Below, one piece after another: positions 32,925-42,363 of a stretch of 64,000 nucleotides of DNA. Origin of the DNA: Bacteroidota bacterium (lineage in GTDB: Bacteria; Bacteroidota; Ignavibacteria; Ignavibacteriales; Ignavibacteriaceae); assembly GCA_021815405.1 (NCBI GenBank), contig JAKAGV010000001.1, positions 124,001 through 188,000 of the forward strand. The letters run 5' to 3'. Numbering within the stretch: the stretch's first letter is position 1; each line of letters opens with the position of its first letter. The notes beneath the pieces are model-generated. The model searched no databases and was not told the DNA's origin. It worked only from the letters and a program-made list of their open reading frames with translations. The position numbers and the translations under genes are program-made.

Positions 32925-34844
32925 TTATTCATTTTGCTCAAACCGGCTTATAATAGTCATATTCTGATAATTACAGAAATCTTTTCCCTCGGCAGTGAAT
33001 AAATAATCAAGGCGGTTCTTATAGAACTCAGTTATTTTACCGCGAACCATTTTCAGTGTGCTGTTAAGAAAGTGGTTTTGTTCTGTAAAAGGTTCCCCTA
33101 GAATTGCAGCTGCAGACGGAATCCATCTTTTAGGAAATAAGCCTTCGAATTTTCCGCCTTCTAAAAATTGATTTATTTCAGATTCCAAAAGTTTTACTAC
33201 CGCTTTTTGTCCCCCTATTTCTTTGCATGAAAGATTCTTTTCTTTCATCCATCGTAAAATTGATTCTTTGTTAGGTACAAGAAGCGCCGCAGTGTAAGGC
33301 GATTGATTATTATAAAGCATAATCTGATCAATGTAAATTGAATGTTCGGTCAGTGCTTCTTCGATTCCTTCAGGACTGTATTTCTCGCCGTCGTTCGCTA
33401 TTAGCAGACTTTTATCCCTTCCGAGCACGAATAAAAATCCATCTTCATCAACATAGCCAATATCTCCAGTAAAAAGCCAACCGTCTTTAATTGTTTCACT
33501 AGTTGCTTTTTCATTTTTCCAGTAGCCAGCCATTACGTTCTCTCCTTTAACAACTATCTCACCCTTCTCTCCTTGAGGTAATTCATTCCCTTCATCGTCG
33601 CAAATTTTTAATTGAAGATTAGGAACTAAACTGCCTGATGAACCGAGCTTGTGTTTTTGGGGAACATTTGCAGAAATAATTGGAGCGGCTTCAGTCAATC
33701 CGTAACCTTGAAACATCGGGATACCAATTGCATAAAAGAATCGTTGCAATTCAATATCCAATAAAGCTCCACCGCCGATAAAAAATTCCAGCTTGCCTCC
33801 AAAGTTTTGTCTAATTTGGCTGAAGATTAATTTATCGTAAATAGCGTAAAGCGGCTTCTTTAATTTTTGAAGTCCTTTTGCTTTGTTCCAGCCTTCCTTG
33901 TTATAACCATAAGCAAACTTTAGCGCCTTATTAAAGAGCTTTTCAACTTTCGGACCTTTTTCATGGATACCTTTCTCGATGCTCTTTCTAAAATTTTTTG
34001 CAAGTGCAGGAACACTTAGAAGAAATGTCGGTTGGGTTTCTTTTATGTTGACGGGAATATTTTTTAAAGTCTCAATAACAGATTTACCGGTTTGAACAGA
34101 AGCCATGCTGGCACCATTATTCATCAATGTATAAATGCCTGCTGTGTGTGCAAATGCATGATCCCATGGAAGAATTAATAGTGAAACATATCTTTCCGGA
34201 ACATCTAGTATAGCAGAAGCTTGCTCGACGTTGGCGGTATAATTGCGGTGAGTTAAAATAATTCCTTTGGGATCGGCAGTTGTACCTGAGGTATAACAGA
34301 TATTTGCATAATCATTTTCTTTAATCGAACTCCATCTTTCCTCAAATTCTTTTTGATGATCGCATAAATACTCTTCACCTAATTTTAATACTTGATTGAT
34401 GGGTAGTTCATCTTCTTCAATTGAATTTGTTAGATCAAGCAAAATTGTTTTTTCAAGATCAGGTAAATCATTTTTAATCTTTCTTATCTTTTGCAATTGA
34501 CTTTGAGAAACGATAGCGAACTTGCATCCTGAATGAGCTAGCCTGAATTTCAAATCGGAAAGTTCATCAATCTTAACTGATATTGGAACGTTGACAGCGC
34601 CAGTATAAAGTATTCCAAGCTCACTCATTACCCAGAAATTCTTTCCTTCAGAAATAAGAGCTGCGCGGTCGCCATGATTCAATCCCAGTTGAATGAGACC
34701 GGCAGCAAAATTGTAAACCATTTTTTTCATTTGATCATAAGTAGTGCCTTCATATTTAGAATTGTTTTTCTCCCACATTAAAATGTTGCTGGAATATTTC
34801 TTAACGCTTTCCTCGAAAAGATTCGGCAAAGTTCGTTCGCTCAT
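32925..34844 (-). CDS. Long-chain acyl-CoA synthetase (AMP-binding)
   Basis: A 639-residue adenylate-forming enzyme. ICYTSGTTADPKGIILTHRN (about 181-200) is the AMP/P-loop motif, QGYGLTEAAPIISAN the second motif, and GWLFTGDIGYVDEDGFLFVLGRDKSLLI the hinge and A8 region. TLKMVRGKITEFYKNRLDYL ends the chain. It activates fatty acids to acyl-CoA for beta-oxidation or phospholipid recycling. The length is normal for the FadD/FAA type. A strong site, AAGGAGG, precedes the ATG. It is transcribed divergently from the FAH-family gene. Confidence 0.92.
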   Translation of the reverse strand: MSERTLPNLFEESVKKYSSNILMWEKNNSKYEGTTYDQMKKMVYNFAAGLIQLGLNHGDRAALISEGKNFWVMSELGILYTGAVNVPISVKIDELSDLKFRLAHSGCKFAIVSQSQLQKIRKIKNDLPDLEKTILLDLTNSIEEDELPINQVLKLGEEYLCDHQKEFEERWSSIKENDYANICYTSGTTADPKGIILTHRNYTANVEQASAILDVPERYVSLLILPWDHAFAHTAGIYTLMNNGASMASVQTGKSVIETLKNIPVNIKETQPTFLLSVPALAKNFRKSIEKGIHEKGPKVEKLFNKALKFAYGYNKEGWNKAKGLQKLKKPLYAIYDKLIFSQIRQNFGGKLEFFIGGGALLDIELQRFFYAIGIPMFQGYGLTEAAPIISANVPQKHKLGSSGSLVPNLQLKICDDEGNELPQGEKGEIVVKGENVMAGYWKNEKATSETIKDGWLFTGDIGYVDEDGFLFVLGRDKSLLIANDGEKYSPEGIEEALTEHSIYIDQIMLYNNQSPYTAALLVPNKESILRWMKEKNLSCKEIGGQKAVVKLLESEINQFLEGGKFEGLFPKRWIPSAAAILGEPFTEQNHFLNSTLKMVRGKITEFYKNRLDYLFTAEGKDFCNYQNMTIISRFEQNE

Positions 34845-35035
34845 TTACTCCTCCTTAATCCAGTTGAAAAAATAATTTAAAGCTGGGTGAATAATACTTT
34901 TAGAACTTAAGTAAATCAAGATTCATTTATAAAAATTTTAAATAATAAATTGGAATACAGAGTAAACATCTTTTAAAAAGAATTTTTATTTTTGCTTCGA
35001 TCAATGTATTATGGACAATAACAGGTATTAAAAAG

Positions 35036-35881
35036 ATGAGACTAGCAACATTAAAAGATAATTCAGTTGTAATGATTACAAAAAGCGGCGTTATTAATTT
35101 GAACCAACTCGGTTTCAATGGAAGTATGCTGGGTCTGATCCTTGCAGGGGGAAATGAATTGGAAAGGATAAAAAGCAAAGCCTCTGAAATTACCGGAGGT
35201 GAAGCATTGAAGCCTGAAAGCTTATCTGCACCAATTAAAAATCCATCAAAGATTGTTGGTATTGGCCTAAATTATTCAGATCATGCAAATGAAACGGGAT
35301 TAGAAATTCCCAAATCACCTTTGATATTTGCAAAGTTCAGCAGCTCAATTATTGGTCCTGCTGATCCTATAATCATTCCGGAGGCAGTTACTAAGAAAGT
35401 TGATTATGAAGCGGAGCTTGGAGTTATAATCGGGAAACGCGCAAAAAATGTTTTACCGAAAGACTCACTTGATTACGTATTTGGTTATTCAATTATTAAT
35501 GATATTTCCGCACGCGATATCCAGTTTGGAGATAAGCAATGGACTAGAGGAAAATCATTAGATACTTTTTGTCCTATTGGTCCTGTAATTGTATCCAAAG
35601 ATGAAATTCATGATCCTCAAAATCTTGAAATAGGCTGCGAAGTTAACGGTGAGATTCTTCAGCAAAGCAATACAAAGAATATGATATTTAGCGTAGCAGA
35701 ATTAATCTCAGAACTTTCGCATTCATTTACTTTTGAACCGGGAGATGTAATTGCGACCGGAACTCCCGGAGGTGTAGGTTACAAAAGAAATCCACCGATT
35801 TATTTGAAGCGCGGAGACATAGTTCGAACATGGATAAAAGGTATAGGCGAGATGATAAATCAGGTTGACTCTGTTAAGTGA
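35036..35881 (+). CDS. Fumarylacetoacetate hydrolase family protein
   Basis: A 281-residue metal-dependent hydrolase/isomerase of the FAH family. After a short N-terminal domain (1-70), KIVGIGLNYSDHANETG (about 75-91) gives the usual His, and KVDYEAELGVIIGK (about 121-134) gives the metal-binding Glu pair. FGYSIINDISARDIQFGDKQWTRGKSLDTFCPIGP is highly characteristic, as is EPGDVIATGTPGGVG. Relatives include 2-hydroxyhepta-2,4-diene-dioate isomerase, acylpyruvate hydrolase and oxaloacetate tautomerase; substrate is not determinable. Confidence 0.88.
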   Translation: MRLATLKDNSVVMITKSGVINLNQLGFNGSMLGLILAGGNELERIKSKASEITGGEALKPESLSAPIKNPSKIVGIGLNYSDHANETGLEIPKSPLIFAKFSSSIIGPADPIIIPEAVTKKVDYEAELGVIIGKRAKNVLPKDSLDYVFGYSIINDISARDIQFGDKQWTRGKSLDTFCPIGPVIVSKDEIHDPQNLEIGCEVNGEILQQSNTKNMIFSVAELISELSHSFTFEPGDVIATGTPGGVGYKRNPPIYLKRGDIVRTWIKGIGEMINQVDSVK

Positions 35882-36097
35882 TTTTAAATAATTTTATACA
35901 AAAGATTAAAATAGATTCAATATATACAGCGGGATAAATGTAAAAAGGGTTCGGAGATCTTCTAATTTTCATTCTGCAAAATTAATTAGTTAATCAATTA
36001 TAAATTCAATTTTAAATTTTAGTTTATGTCCGAGTATTATGCCGGACAGAAACGAGATAAACGACTTTATTATTAATTATTTTTGATAGCGTAGCAA

Positions 36098-36760
36098 ATG
36101 AAAAAATCAATATTGTTCTTGTTGATGTTTACATTTATTTCAATCAATAAATTAAATGCGCAAACGTACGGATTGGACAAGTTTCGCTTAATGGATTAAA
36201 TATGTATGCCGATAATTATCTTCGAGAAACGGCAAATGAACTTAGATTCATAAGGCATGAAGGAATGATTGAGGGTGTCGATGTTCAATTAAATTATTCT
36301 AATCTTTATTTATCAGGCTACGATATAATATTTGAGCAACTCTATACATTAGGAAATCTGTACTTTAATTACAGTCATCAGATGGATTTAAATTCTCAGT
36401 TAGAATTCAACGTATCAGTAAGCGGAGGTCCGAATGTAATAAACTCTCCTTCGGTGACTCAAAAGTATGCATTTAGTACTTCAGCAAGTTACACCTATGA
36501 AATGACCGATAGATTAGTAACATTACTTTCTGATTCTTTTTCATAGCAATACCAAAACGGCTTAGCTGATTTTAGACATATTCTAATGTACTGAGCTTCT
36601 CTTTTCATTACTTTGTCCAAGATAATATATCGTTCAATACTTCTTATAGCTAGAATTATTATAGCTCGAACTTCTTTTTAGCAGCTCAACAATCCATTCA
36701 AAGTATAAATTCCATAGATGCCGGATTAATTTATTACTTCGAAAGAGGATTTTTGTATAA
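36098..36760 (+). pseudogene. Outer-membrane barrel-like protein, frameshifted remnant
   Basis: A signal peptide MKKSILFLLMFTFISINKLN...AQTYG starts at 36098 but runs into TAA within 30 codons. In another frame GQVSLNGLNMYADNYLRE follows, so a frameshift lies near 36170. The second segment continues to SDSFS and a TAG (36544-36546), with strand-like motifs VDVQLNYSNLYLSGYDIIF. Beyond it, frames resembling NISFNTSYS...NYYSSNF and SIDAGLIYYFERGFLY persist to about 36760. It was once a beta-rich envelope protein of about 200 or more residues. The family is not recognised. Confidence 0.65.
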
Positions 36761-37149
36761 ATAAAACTAAAATAATCCTAAACCTGAATTTCTTAGCCGT
36801 CGGCAGGCTGAGCAGTGTTTCTGCCTGCCAAATTATTAAATGAATATTATTGAAAATTATTTTTAATTTCTCATCCGGGTAGTCTGTGGCTTCGTTGAGG
36901 AAACCAAATTTTTCTACACGGCAAAAATTACCAACTATAAGCTACCAGATAAAAGATTTTAGACTTGGATCTTTCGGATCTAAAGTTCTATTTAATCTTA
37001 AGGGTAAAAGAAATTAATTTGAATACTTCTTGCGAATTGTGTATTTATGAAATGGGACTTAATTCTAATATTGTAAAAAATTATCATTTAGTTCTAGTAA
37101 CTTTTCTTTTTATTGAAAGTCTAAATAACTGTTAACCGAGAGATTTCCA
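36761..37149. other. Intergenic region, no gene supported
   Basis: AT-rich sequence with a short GGCAG...CTGCC inverted repeat (about 36801-36829). No open frame with coding character is seen. It may include further decay of the upstream barrel gene. Confidence 0.4.
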
Positions 37150-37380
37150 ATGTGCAAAGAAATTTACAAAGAGAACGTGCATACAACATGTCCGTTCTGT
37201 TCAAAAGAATTGAACATGGTATGGGTTTGCAAAGTTGAATCAATTATCGGGACACGATACATTTATTTTTGCAGTGAATGCCAGAAGAAATTATGTATCT
37301 CAAGCGAGCAGAATGTTAATCTGAGTTTTGATAACACTTCGCTTGCTGCAAATAATGGCACAGTTCATCCACTATACTAA
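37150..37380 (+). CDS. Small zinc-ribbon-like protein
   Basis: A 76-residue protein with TTCPFCSKELN (about 13-23) and IYFCSECQKKLC (about 38-49). The two Cys pairs, CPFC and CSEC, are spaced as in a zinc ribbon or knuckle. A short polar tail follows. No signal peptide or enzyme motif is present. It could be a nucleic-acid or protein-binding accessory factor. The ATG has CGAGAG upstream, a weak Shine-Dalgarno. It lies between two independently oriented larger genes. Confidence 0.6.
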   Translation: MCKEIYKENVHTTCPFCSKELNMVWVCKVESIIGTRYIYFCSECQKKLCISSEQNVNLSFDNTSLAANNGTVHPLY

Positions 37381-37476
37381 TCTTACCTTCATTCTTAAAT
37401 GTATTCATTCCAAAATTTTATAATTTAATTTTCACTTCTTTTTAGTAAATTCTTACACAACAAATATCCAATTCCG

Positions 37477-39594
37477 ATGAAACAAGTTTTTTTAGTTTCA
37501 TTTATCATCTTGGTTTTTTCGTATGTAGTTTTTAGTCAGTACTTACAACCTGGCCCCGCAGATTATTATGAAAATGGAAAGTCTGCACTTCTAAAAAATG
37601 ACATTAAAAGTGCGGAAGTTTATTTCAAAAAATCAATTAGGGAAAATGAAGATGCGCCTTCAATGTATGAGTTAGCCAAAATCTATTATGATAGGAACAC
37701 AATCCGGGGAAGGACATTGGCTCGTGAGCTATTAACTGACGCAATCTATAAAGAGCCAAAAAATCTTTCCTACCGTTACTTACTTGCCGATGTTTATAAA
37801 AAGTTCAGCGACCATATGGCTTACGGAGTTTACAAAGATATTATCAAGATCGACAGCACTTCGCCGAAAGCACTTTACAACCTTGGAAGAATAGATGCGG
37901 GTGACTTTAATGATTATCATAACTCAGTCATATCCGAAGGTCGATATGAAACTTTAAGTCTCGAAAATTATGCACAGGAATCATTTAGATCAGCAAAAAA
38001 TTATTTAGAAAAAGCGATCAAATATGATTCTACTTATACGGAAGCTTATCTTCATTTAAGTTTTTTGTTTGAAGATAACGGAAAAATTCCGGAAGGGATT
38101 CAAGTTCTGCAAAGGGCTGAGCAGCTCTTCCCGGAGGATAAAAATGTTCATTTATATCTCGGGTTGCTTTTTTATGAAAATTCCCGGATAGACTCAGCTT
38201 TCAGAGAATATCAAACTGCATTGTCTTTAATGTCCGATTCGGAACGAACTGATTTTACTTTTAACTCGGTGAAGGAAGTCATTAAACCGGCGCTCGGAGA
38301 TCAATTTAAAAAATATTCCGACGAACAATTAAAGCAGGTAATAAAATATTTCTGGAATATTTCTGATCCGCTTTATTTAACAAGTTATAATGAACGTCTG
38401 CTTGAACATTATTCGCGCGTTGCTTATGCCGATTTACGTTTCAGCGAGCCAAAAAAACATATTCCCGGCTGGAAAACGGATAGAGGTGAAATTGTTCTCC
38501 GTTACGGCGAGCCTCTTAAGAGGGAACGGTTCAGACCATTCATCAATGCCGGCGGAAGCACACGCATAAGCATGAAGACGGATGTCTGGTATTACAAATA
38601 TTTTACTGTGGGATTTACCGATCAATTTATGAATGGAAATTATATTTTCAGCGAGCCTCTGCCGGGCGATAGATTCGTTCCGCAATTTGGCGGCGATACT
38701 CCGATGCTTGTAGATTATTTGAGAAAAATTCAGTTCCAGATTTATACTCCTAAGTTTGAGGGACCTACATTCAAAGTGCCTTATGATATTGCACAATTTA
38801 AGAGCAATGAGTTTAATTATACCGACGTCTATGTGTATTATGGAATCGATGCAAATGATTCGCTGAGAACCGGCAGCTTTTACCATGAAAAGTATAAGTG
38901 GGGGTTATTTTATTTTGATACTTTGCACGATCCAATTTTTACGGACAAAGGTGAAATCGATTCAATAAGCGCAAAACATAAAGTAGATATAAAGGGCGGA
39001 GAAAATCTGCTTGTTAATTCACTTGATATGACTGTCTACCCGGATTCAGGTCAGTTAGCTTTTGAGCTTGAAAGAAAATCCGACAACGGTGTTTCTTCAA
39101 ATCATATTCCTTTTTATCCGAAGAAATTTAGTTTGAAAAATCTGGATATAAGCAACGTAATTTTAGCTGCTAAATTAAGTCAAGATTCAAGCGATGTGCT
39201 TCCGCTAAAAAGAAATGGTTATTCGATGCTTCCAAATCCTGCCAGTATATTTTCAACAGGAAAGCCGATTTATGTTTACTACGAACTTTATAATTTAGGA
39301 GTAAACCAAAACAATCTTAATGATTTTGAGCAGAAATTAATTGTAAGAAAGAAAGATGAAAATTCTGGAATAGGCAAAGCTATTAACTCCGTTTTGAATG
39401 TTGTCGGTCTTGGCAAGAAAAAGGAAGAAGTTACTATTACCACTAAATACCAGACTCACGGCAGAAGCTCTCAAGTAAATTTTCAGCTTAATATGCACAA
39501 CTATCAGCCTGGAGATTATGTTGTTACTTTCCTAATCACTGATCTAATTTCAAAACAAGAAATCAGCAAAGAAGTAAAGGTAACTCTTCGCTGA
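37477..39594 (+). CDS. GWxTD domain-containing TPR protein
   Basis: A 705-residue exported protein. The signal peptide (1-20) is followed by TPR-like helices (about 25-270: YYENGKSALLKNDIKSAEVYF, AYLHLSFLFEDNGKIPEGIQVL, VHLYLGLLFYENSRIDSAF). The GWxTD signature occurs as IPGWKTDRGEIVLRYGEPL near residue 331. The C-terminal half is beta-rich. The domain is named for this motif and is common in Bacteroidota, Ignavibacteria and Acidobacteriota; no function is established. It likely acts as a periplasmic or outer-membrane assembly factor. Confidence 0.88.
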   Translation: MKQVFLVSFIILVFSYVVFSQYLQPGPADYYENGKSALLKNDIKSAEVYFKKSIRENEDAPSMYELAKIYYDRNTIRGRTLARELLTDAIYKEPKNLSYRYLLADVYKKFSDHMAYGVYKDIIKIDSTSPKALYNLGRIDAGDFNDYHNSVISEGRYETLSLENYAQESFRSAKNYLEKAIKYDSTYTEAYLHLSFLFEDNGKIPEGIQVLQRAEQLFPEDKNVHLYLGLLFYENSRIDSAFREYQTALSLMSDSERTDFTFNSVKEVIKPALGDQFKKYSDEQLKQVIKYFWNISDPLYLTSYNERLLEHYSRVAYADLRFSEPKKHIPGWKTDRGEIVLRYGEPLKRERFRPFINAGGSTRISMKTDVWYYKYFTVGFTDQFMNGNYIFSEPLPGDRFVPQFGGDTPMLVDYLRKIQFQIYTPKFEGPTFKVPYDIAQFKSNEFNYTDVYVYYGIDANDSLRTGSFYHEKYKWGLFYFDTLHDPIFTDKGEIDSISAKHKVDIKGGENLLVNSLDMTVYPDSGQLAFELERKSDNGVSSNHIPFYPKKFSLKNLDISNVILAAKLSQDSSDVLPLKRNGYSMLPNPASIFSTGKPIYVYYELYNLGVNQNNLNDFEQKLIVRKKDENSGIGKAINSVLNVVGLGKKKEEVTITTKYQTHGRSSQVNFQLNMHNYQPGDYVVTFLITDLISKQEISKEVKVTLR

Positions 39595-39609
39595 CAAAAG
39601 TCATTTAAT

Positions 39610-39735
39610 AACTGAAGTTACGCAAAATGAATAAATTGGTCCATTTGTCATGCCGAACTTGTTTCGGAATCTTTATTTTTAAGCTGTTTTTAGATGCTGA
39701 AATAAGTTCAGCATGACAATTGCGTAACTTCAGTT
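39610..39735. repeat. MITE-like palindrome, copy B
   Basis: It has perfect 15-bp terminal inverted repeats, AACTGAAGTTACGCA (39610-39624) and TGCGTAACTTCAGTT (39721-39735). Inside are TGTCATGCCGAACTTG...CGGAATCT and AGATGCTGAAATAAGTTCAG...ATGACA. Relative to copy A (20853-20976), the GCTGAA and CCGAA halves are swapped, meaning this copy is inverted. It sits between convergent genes. Confidence 0.75.
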
Positions 39736-39783
39736 AATAATTATTCGATTCTAAAATGAATAACTATCGAATGATCTAAATAT

Positions 39784-42249
39784 TTATTGCGGATCTACCA
39801 GTTCCATATCCTCCAGCGGAAGCATTGGCAATGGTTTTCCGTTGTTTTCAAATCTAAACTTCAAGTCTTCAAAAATCTTTTCAGTTTCTGTATTTATTAA
39901 ACCTGAGTCTGTACCTGTTTCAAGACCAAACGGCTTTGGAATAAAAGCATTAAAATTAATTAAGCCAGGTTTTGGATATTCAATTATTTTATAAGATTTA
40001 ATTTTTATGCCGGCTTTTACCGCCGCAATATTTATAGCATCGGAAAGTCCGCCGAGAACATCTACAAGTCCGTTCTTCAAACCTGCTTCACCGGACCAGA
40101 CTCTTCCTTGCCCGATAGAATCAATATGACTAAAAGTAGTTTTTCTTCCGGAAGCAACTTTAGCTACAAATTCTTTATAATAGCTTGTTATAATTTGTTC
40201 AGCCTTCTGCTGTTCCAAAGGAGTTAGATTTCTATCAGGAAGAGTGACGCCGATAAATGGAACAGTAAATCCAAAACCAAGGTCTGCATGTTCACCTCGT
40301 TTTACGAAATCAGTTGTTACGCCGATTTTACTATCGAAGCTTTTATTGTAAGCCCATCCTCCGATTACACCAATCGAACCTGTTAGAGTCATCGGTGCGG
40401 CAACAATTGTATCGGCATACATTGAAAGCCAGTAGCCGCCGGAAGCCGCAACCGATCCTTGCGAAATAATTACAGGTTTTTTCTCTTTGCATTTTATTAA
40501 TGCTTCCGCAATAATATCGGAAGCGAGACCATCTCCGCCGGGTGAATTAACTCTTAACACTACGGCTTTAACATCTGGATTATTTGCTGCAGCATTAACA
40601 TCATTTACAAGCTTCCGTGCATCAATGCCTTCATCCATCGCGCAAATGCCTAAAGCGTAGATAACCGCAATCTTCGGCTTCTCACCCCAGTGATTATCAT
40701 TTGGTAAATTAAATTTTTCAAGCGAACCGGCGCCGACAAAACCTTCATTTTTGCCTTCAAGCTTGTTAACAATTTCTTTTACTGCATTCCATCTTCCCAG
40801 TGTATCGGCAAGCCCGGCTTTTAATGCTTCATCAGCAGTGAATAAAGTTTGGTTGTTTACCATATCATCAAATTTTGCACGGTTAATTTTACGACCGCTG
40901 CAAATTTCGTTTTTAGCTGTCTGATAAAAATTATCTACTAAATCCTGATACTGAATGCTGTCAGCCCGGCTCATCTTATCTCTTGAAAAAGTTTCAAAAG
41001 CAGATTTGTATTTAAAGTAGCGTAGATCAGTAAAGCCAATACCAAGCTTATCAAGCAAATTTTTATAATATTGTCGACCGAATAAAAATCCTTCAAGAGT
41101 AATTGTGCCTTCCGGGTCCATAACAATCTTATCTGCAACAGAAGCTAGCGTATAATCTTGTATACCTGCTCGGTCAATAAAAATTACAACGTGCTTTCCG
41201 GATGCTTTGAATTTTTTCAGCTCATGCCGGAGTTCCCAGAGACCTTCGTAACTTATCTGCATTCCGGAAGTATTTATTGCAATTCCGGCAATTGTGTTAT
41301 CATTTTTTGCAGCGTCAATTGCTTCAATCAGATTTAAAAGAGTATTTGAATTGTCAAACAATTTATATCTCTGGTACTTCAATTGCCCTAGTAAATTCAA
41401 ATCCAGATAGTTTTCCTTTTTGAACATTCCGTGGAAAACATTTCTATCATATTCACCGAACCGGATTCCATATGTGTTAAAAGAGTTCTTACCATCGTTA
41501 TCAAAATGGGCTCCGGAAGAAACTCCAAAGCTGCCGAAGCTAAGTTCAACCCCAACTGTTAAAAATTTTGTGTTGAAATATCTTCCCGTTATTCTTACGC
41601 CAGGTAATGCTTCAAATGATGCGCCTGCACTCCATTTGTTTTCTTGCGGATAATAATTTTGTTTAATTGAATAATCGCCGAACAAAGAAAAGAATTCATC
41701 TCCAAGAGGGCGGACTGCTGCATCAATAATTCCCTCATCTCTTCCGGAACCAGGAAGATTACCAATCAAGCCGAGTGAGAAATATTCATTAGGTCTGTAA
41801 AGAGTTCCTATTGTAATAAGATTTGATGCATTGAATGCAGAGACATTACCGGAATTCATTGCATAGCTGAAGCCTAAACTGAAAGATTCATTTCCGAACG
41901 CGCTTGAAATTTTATAGTTGGTTAAATTGGCGCGGGGAATTTTTGAATTAACGGCCGCAAAACCGAAGTGAGGAACTGCCGTAAACAATCCCCAGTTATC
42001 GAGGTTGTTCAAATTGCCCGACTTACTGCTCCAGGTAAAAAATATATTTGGTCCGTTTACAGTAGATAACAATGCAGGATTCGCATAACCGTACAATCCA
42101 TACTTCATCGCACCCGGTGAAGTGAGCCCGTATTCATCAATCGAATAATAATTTGTTAGACTTGACTGTCCGGCAGGTAAACTCGATTGAGCTGAAATAA
42201 AAGAAACGAAAAATATACAGATGATAATCGTCATCAGAATAGACTTCAT
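39784..42249 (-). CDS. sppA: Signal peptide peptidase SppA with N-terminal barrel-like domain
   Basis: An 821-residue protein. I chose the ATG at 42249 with GAGG upstream; this gives the signal MKSILMTIIICIFFVSFISA. Residues about 20-270 are beta-strand-rich (WGLFTAVPHFGFAAVN, FSLGFSYAMNSGNVSAFNAS, FLTVGVELSFGSFGVSSG), resembling outer-membrane barrel strands. The C-terminal 500 residues form two SppA protease repeats: FKYKSAFETFSRDKM with catalytic Lys415, and GSVAASGGYWLSMYAD with catalytic Ser603, in the 67K-type arrangement. The protease cleaves membrane-embedded peptides or lipoproteins. Fusion to a barrel would put it on the outer membrane instead of the usual inner membrane. It is divergent from the MlaF-like gene. 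Confidence 0.85.
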   Translation of the reverse strand: MKSILMTIIICIFFVSFISAQSSLPAGQSSLTNYYSIDEYGLTSPGAMKYGLYGYANPALLSTVNGPNIFFTWSSKSGNLNNLDNWGLFTAVPHFGFAAVNSKIPRANLTNYKISSAFGNESFSLGFSYAMNSGNVSAFNASNLITIGTLYRPNEYFSLGLIGNLPGSGRDEGIIDAAVRPLGDEFFSLFGDYSIKQNYYPQENKWSAGASFEALPGVRITGRYFNTKFLTVGVELSFGSFGVSSGAHFDNDGKNSFNTYGIRFGEYDRNVFHGMFKKENYLDLNLLGQLKYQRYKLFDNSNTLLNLIEAIDAAKNDNTIAGIAINTSGMQISYEGLWELRHELKKFKASGKHVVIFIDRAGIQDYTLASVADKIVMDPEGTITLEGFLFGRQYYKNLLDKLGIGFTDLRYFKYKSAFETFSRDKMSRADSIQYQDLVDNFYQTAKNEICSGRKINRAKFDDMVNNQTLFTADEALKAGLADTLGRWNAVKEIVNKLEGKNEGFVGAGSLEKFNLPNDNHWGEKPKIAVIYALGICAMDEGIDARKLVNDVNAAANNPDVKAVVLRVNSPGGDGLASDIIAEALIKCKEKKPVIISQGSVAASGGYWLSMYADTIVAAPMTLTGSIGVIGGWAYNKSFDSKIGVTTDFVKRGEHADLGFGFTVPFIGVTLPDRNLTPLEQQKAEQIITSYYKEFVAKVASGRKTTFSHIDSIGQGRVWSGEAGLKNGLVDVLGGLSDAINIAAVKAGIKIKSYKIIEYPKPGLINFNAFIPKPFGLETGTDSGLINTETEKIFEDLKFRFENNGKPLPMLPLEDMELVDPQ

Positions 42250-42363
42250 AACAACCTCTCTTTCTTTTAACAATCAAAACTAATGAGAATTAACGGATTA
42301 AAAAATTTTATAAATTATTTTCAGTATTTTAAGGAAGAAAAATTTTAATATTAAACATCCGGT

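Noticed and set aside
36202-36546. Stand-alone 114-residue gene
   Set aside because: Its N-terminus continues upstream in another frame to a signal peptide, and barrel-like fragments follow its stop, so it is treated as part of a pseudogene.
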